Shown: in pieces, positions 61,508 through 64,000 of the stretch
How positions within the stretch are numbered: position 1 is the first letter of the stretch
Layout: each line of letters starts with the position of its first letter
Assembly (NCBI GenBank): GCA_028718185.1
Contig: JAQUMH010000003.1
Location: 86,811-150,810 of the forward strand
Reading direction: 5' to 3'
DNA length: 64,000 nucleotides
Source: Elusimicrobiota bacterium
Lineage (GTDB): Bacteria; Elusimicrobiota; UBA8919
Notes under the pieces: model-generated
The model's input: the letters and a program-made list of their open reading frames with translations, nothing else
The model's database searches: none
What the model was told of the DNA's origin: nothing
Made by a program: the position numbers and the translations under genes

Positions 61508-61638
61508 CAATTATTAAAGAAGGAATATGAAAAGAGCTCAGGTTGATTGTTTATTTTAGAGTATGAGAATTTTAATGTAGCGGCAAAGCTAAACGGTAGC
61601 AGGCAGCAAAGAGGCACAAAAAAAGGAGATGATAAATC

Positions 61639-61791
61639 ATGGCGAAGAAAAAAATAAAAAAAAGTGAGAAGACTGAAAAAAGCCAGAAGTACAAATGTTC
61701 AGAATGCGGGAAGGTTGTTAGCGTAGACGAATGTGGATGTTCAGACTGTTGTGATTTAGTATGTTGCGGTGAACCCATGGTTGCATGTTAA
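61639..61791 (+). CDS. 50-residue desulforedoxin-like Cys-rich protein
   Basis: The frame runs ATG 61639 to TAA 61791 with AGGAG (61624-61628) ten bases upstream. After a Lys-rich start come YKCSECGKVV (Cys20, Cys23) and LVCCGEPM (Cys42, Cys43), the four-Cys iron site pattern of desulforedoxin and the N-terminal domain of desulfoferrodoxin (YKCxxCG ... CCGExM). Five more Cys are present: C32, C34, C37, C38 and terminal C50, with CGCSDCC replacing the usual Gly-rich stretch. Nine Cys in 50 residues is unusual for the family and could give a second metal site. The desulforedoxin family mediates electron transfer in anaerobes, often in superoxide or peroxide defence, which suits the downstream disulfide reductase pair. 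Confidence 0.82.
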   Translation: MAKKKIKKSEKTEKSQKYKCSECGKVVSVDECGCSDCCDLVCCGEPMVAC

Positions 61792-62048
61792 TAGTGGTTA
61801 GTAAGAATAATATTCTCACCTCTTCCCTCTCCCCTGCTGGGGTTTGCTGAAAAAGTCCCCAGGTGTCATTGCGAGGAGTCACGTTGTAAGCGGGACGACG
61901 AAGCAATCTCGTCTGAAGAATAGATTGCCGCGCTCCCATTGGTCGTTCGCAATGACCGGCAAAGAGAGTTTTTCAGCAATCTCCCTGCTGGGAGAGGGCG
62001 AAGGGTAAGGGGAATATTTAGCGGACTCCGATAAATATTTAAATTAAA
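61792..62048. repeat. Repeat-filled spacer: split hairpin with inserted element
   Basis: The arms CCCTCTCCC (61825-61833) and GGGAGAGGG (61990-61998) would form a common intergenic hairpin but are separated by the element at 61844-61979. The tail CGAAGGGTAAGGGG is typical of the same repeat. No gene or promoter with a clear -35 was seen before the start at 62049. Confidence 0.7.
61844..61979. mobile_element. 136-bp MITE-like element with nested inverted repeats
   Basis: The outer ends are perfect 11-bp inverted repeats, TTGCTGAAAAA (61844-61854) and TTTTTCAGCAA (61969-61979). Inside, GTCATTGCGA (61865-61874) and TCGCAATGAC (61947-61956) form a second perfect 10-bp pair; this inner core is a well-known interspersed repeat type in diverse bacteria. 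CTCCCCTGCTGGG on the left (from 61829) and CTCCCTGCTGGG on the right (61981-61992) may be an imperfect target duplication. No transposase is encoded, so movement would need one supplied elsewhere. Confidence 0.65.
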
Positions 62049-63020
62049 ATGAACCCTATATTTGAAGTTCCTCAGGAACTGAAATTAAATTTACCTTTAA
62101 TAGAAAAGCTTTACGATGTCGCAATCATCGGGGCAGGACCTGCCGGTATGACAGCCACTGTTTATTGTTCCAGGAAAAAATTAGATACGTTGCTAATCAC
62201 TAAGGACATAGGCGGTCAGGTGCTGGTTACCAGCGGAATTGAAAATTATATGGGCTATCAGCACATAACCGGCAGAGAACTTTCGGAAAAGTTTTATAAC
62301 CAGATATCACAGTTCCCTATATCTCTATTGAAGGATGTAAAAATAAGTAATTTGGAGCTATCCAAAGATAAATTTGTTCTTAGTTGCGAGGGGAAAAAGT
62401 ATTTTTCAAAAACTGTGATTATAACATCCGGCAAAAGGGCTAAAGAGTTAGATGTTCCTGGCGAGAAAGAATTTTTAGGCAAAGGTGTTGCTTTTTGTTC
62501 GACCTGCGACGCGCCTCTTTTCAAAGATAAGGTAACTGCCGTTATCGGAGGCGGGAATTCTGCCTTGTCAGCTGTAATAGACTTGCTTTCATATTCGCCC
62601 AAAGTCTATTTAATAAATATTGCAAGTACAATACAAGGTGACCCGGTACTTATTGAAAAAATAAAAAATTCAGGCAAAGTAGAGATAATATTAAATACAG
62701 AAGTTGTTGAAATAAAAGGCGAAAAAAGGGTTGAATCTGTTGTGGTTAGAAATAGTGATACAAATCAAATACGACAGATTGATGTTTCGGGGGTTTTTAT
62801 AGAGGTGGGACTTACACCAAATACCGAGTTTGTAAAGAACGTCCTGAGCCTTAACAATAACAAGGAAATAATTATTGATTGTAATAGCAGAACATCTGTT
62901 CCTGGGATTTTTGCTGCAGGTGATGTTACCAGTACCACCGGTAAGCAAATAATCATTGCTGCAGGTGAGGGTGCAAAAGCCGCACTTTCAGTTTATAAGT
63001 ATCTGTTGGAGACAAAGTGA
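62049..63020 (+). CDS. AhpF/thioredoxin-reductase-like FAD disulfide reductase
   Basis: 323 residues. The FAD site is VAIIGAGPAG (Gly28, Gly30, Gly33). GGQVLVTSGIENYMGY follows as in the TrxB/AhpF family. The redox pair is Cys150-S-T-Cys153 (VAFCSTCDAP). The nucleotide site is VIGGGNSALSA (167-172). The second FAD motif is GIFAAGDVT. Where NADPH-dependent TrxB has HRRxxxR, this protein has VYLINIASTIQGDPV; the stretches VEIILNTEVVEIKG, VFIEVGLTPNTEF and KQIIIAAGEGAKAAL resemble AhpF. It probably uses NADH and reduces the CxxC protein encoded next. It lacks AhpF's own N-terminal thioredoxin folds; the neighbour supplies a two-fold equivalent. Its stop overlaps the next start by four bases (GTGA). 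No clear Shine-Dalgarno is seen. Confidence 0.92.
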   Translation: MNPIFEVPQELKLNLPLIEKLYDVAIIGAGPAGMTATVYCSRKKLDTLLITKDIGGQVLVTSGIENYMGYQHITGRELSEKFYNQISQFPISLLKDVKISNLELSKDKFVLSCEGKKYFSKTVIITSGKRAKELDVPGEKEFLGKGVAFCSTCDAPLFKDKVTAVIGGGNSALSAVIDLLSYSPKVYLINIASTIQGDPVLIEKIKNSGKVEIILNTEVVEIKGEKRVESVVVRNSDTNQIRQIDVSGVFIEVGLTPNTEFVKNVLSLNNNKEIIIDCNSRTSVPGIFAAGDVTSTTGKQIIIAAGEGAKAALSVYKYLLETK

Positions 63021-63652
63021 ATTTTATGGACGATAAAGCAAAAGATACGATAAAAAAAGATTTATCGGTTCTAACAAAAAAAGTCAAACTCATTGTTTTT
63101 ACTAAAGAAACAGAGTGTTCTTCATGTAAAGATAGCATTTTAAGTATTGAAGAAGTTGTCTCACTTTCAGATAATATTTTAATGGAAAAATATGATTTTA
63201 CGAAAGATAAAGAGAAAGCAGAGCAATATAATATTGATAAAACTCCGGCAATAGCAGTAGTTAGCGATAAAGATTTTGGTATAAGGTTCTACGGTTTTCC
63301 TGATGGTTTGGAGTTTTTATCGCTGCTTGATGCAATAAAATTGGTATCTTCCGGAGAATCAAATTTGACTTTGGAGACAAGAGAAATGACTTCAAAAATC
63401 ACAAAACCTGTCGTTATAAAAGTTTTCACAACAGTAAGTTGTCCATACTGTCCGGCAGTAGTTAAACTTGCAAATAGGTTTGCTGTTGAAAGTGATTTAA
63501 TAGGTTCACATTCCATAATCGCAAATGAATTTCCGGAACTCGTTGAAAAATATAGTATTTTTTCTGTACCTAAAGTTATGATAAATGAAACGGCGGAATT
63601 TGAAGGTGTTCCTTCTGAAAAGGAATTTTTAGAAAATATATTAAGAGCATGA
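63017..63652 (+). CDS. Tandem thioredoxin-fold protein disulfide oxidoreductase (PDO/glutaredoxin-like)
   Basis: 211 residues in two thioredoxin folds. The first has Cys34-S-S-Cys37 and a cis-Pro at 77 (DKTPAIAV). The second has Cys142-P-Y-Cys145 and a cis-Pro at 185 (FSVPKVMI). This matches the PDO / glutaredoxin-like family of anaerobes and thermophiles and the N-terminal half of AhpF, though AhpF usually keeps only one CxxC there. I chose GTG 63017: GGAG (63008-63011) lies five bases before it and it overlaps the reductase stop. ATG 63026 in the same frame is the alternative. It should receive electrons from the flavoprotein upstream and pass them to disulfides, or to a peroxiredoxin not seen in the window. 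Confidence 0.9.
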   Translation: MNFMDDKAKDTIKKDLSVLTKKVKLIVFTKETECSSCKDSILSIEEVVSLSDNILMEKYDFTKDKEKAEQYNIDKTPAIAVVSDKDFGIRFYGFPDGLEFLSLLDAIKLVSSGESNLTLETREMTSKITKPVVIKVFTTVSCPYCPAVVKLANRFAVESDLIGSHSIIANEFPELVEKYSIFSVPKVMINETAEFEGVPSEKEFLENILRA

Positions 63653-63687
63653 GAAACTTTAAGACAGCATTTTTAATGATTAGAATT

Positions 63688-63731
63688 TTTTAATTTATTT
63701 TTAATGTTAGTTTAATACCGTTTATTATATA
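63688..63731 (+). promoter_or_regulatory. Second promoter with three 11-bp-spaced TTTTAAT-type boxes
   Basis: TTTTAAT at 63688, TTTTAAT at 63699 and GTTTAAT at 63710 are 11 bp apart. TATATA at 63726 starts 16 bases after the start of the third box, the same geometry as at 59873-59916. It probably drives the gene starting at 63846. Confidence 0.65.
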
Positions 63732-63776
63732 CTTGCCCCGTAAAATGACAATGTCCGTAAAATAACAATGTCGCAA

Positions 63777-63808
63777 TGTAGTCGCCCGCCATCGATTCAG
63801 TGGCGGGC
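63777..63808 (+). repeat. REP-like class E hairpin
   Basis: TGTAGTC precedes an 8-bp stem GCCCGCCA / TGGCGGGC (63784-63791 and 63801-63808) with loop TCGATTCAG, the same loop as the copy at 58906. It would lie in the leader of the following gene. Confidence 0.85.
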
Positions 63809-63845
63809 TGATGTTGTGCAAGGGGTGAAACTAAAGGAGGTGAAG

Positions 63846-64000
63846 ATGAGCTGGTTGTCAATTTTATTACAAGGAATCGAGCAACTCGTAAGCTGGAATA
63901 ATTACAAGAGCATATACGAGGAATATGATATGTTTTGGTATCAGAAGTTATTTGTTTTACTTGTTTTGTTTTTGTTCTTTTCCGAAGGAAACCAATTGAT
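63846..64000 (+). CDS. Start of an unrecognised membrane protein (3' end outside window)
   Basis: The ATG follows a very strong ribosome site, AAAGGAGGTGA (63833-63843). The 51 complete codons visible begin MSWLSILLQGIEQLVSWNNY and continue to a hydrophobic segment, KLFVLLVLFLFF, at about 34-45. The first 20 residues could be an amphipathic helix. It is too short to assign. The gene lies behind the TTTTAAT-box promoter, so it is a likely member of the same regulon as the receiver at 59946. Confidence 0.7.
   Translation, partial: MSWLSILLQGIEQLVSWNNYKSIYEEYDMFWYQKLFVLLVLFLFFSEGNQL

Noticed and set aside
61844-61979. Complete insertion sequence
   Set aside because: It is only 136 bp and encodes no transposase; at most it is a MITE-like element.

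Overview
The window is dominated by one unbroken reading frame that enters from the left edge and stops at 54755. It shows 18,250 residues of a giant extracellular-type protein whose start lies upstream of the window. It is almost wholly repeats. About 80 Ig-like units of ~126 residues fill 1-30645. A bridging domain follows. About 42 units of a second Ig/filamin-like family (~122 residues, signature LxVPGETAVPG) fill 31040-46430. Then come about six longer filamin-like units, eight units carrying EF-hand-like calcium loops, two fibronectin-III-like domains, and a C-terminal domain opening with NYPNPF (FlgD-Ig / type IX sorting-like). Several multi-unit blocks were duplicated as blocks.

The remaining 9 kb, all on the + strand, holds small regulatory and redox genes separated by hairpin-rich spacers. 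The regulatory set is a MASE3-PAS-PAS histidine kinase (55142-57307), a receiver-only regulator (57515-57895), an OmpR-type regulator (57948-58625), a short soluble kinase-like protein with an intact H-box but a ruined ATP-binding domain (58940-59587), a second receiver-only regulator (59946-60344) and a DUF4912 protein (60380-61018). The order and domain content resemble the parts list of a Spo0-type phosphorelay: kinase, free receiver, phosphotransferase, DNA-binding regulator. That is an inference.

The redox/metal set is a Met-rich two-helix membrane protein (61136-61507), a 50-residue desulforedoxin-like Cys-rich protein (61639-61791), an AhpF-type flavin disulfide reductase lacking the NADPH-type HRR motif (62049-63020), and a translationally coupled tandem-thioredoxin-fold oxidoreductase (63017-63652). 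The last two look like a split AhpF/PDO system. A partial membrane gene begins at 63846.

The spacers carry at least 17 short hairpins in five unrelated stem sequences. Twelve of the thirteen hairpins in the first four classes and two of the five in the last class are directly preceded by TGTAG plus two or three bases. This is the layout of REP elements recognised by RAYT transposases. A separate nested inverted-repeat element lies at 61844-61979. Two promoters (59873-59916 and 63688-63731) share three TTTTAAY-type boxes at exact 11-bp steps, a pattern typical of OmpR/PhoB-family operators.

The organism is probably an uncultured anaerobic or microaerophilic bacterium of a candidate-phylum type such as Omnitrophota, Elusimicrobiota or relatives. 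The reasons are the giant repeat gene, the DUF4912 gene, the NYPNPF C-terminus, the desulforedoxin and the repeat-filled spacers. No rRNA, tRNA or marker gene is present, so this placement is weak.
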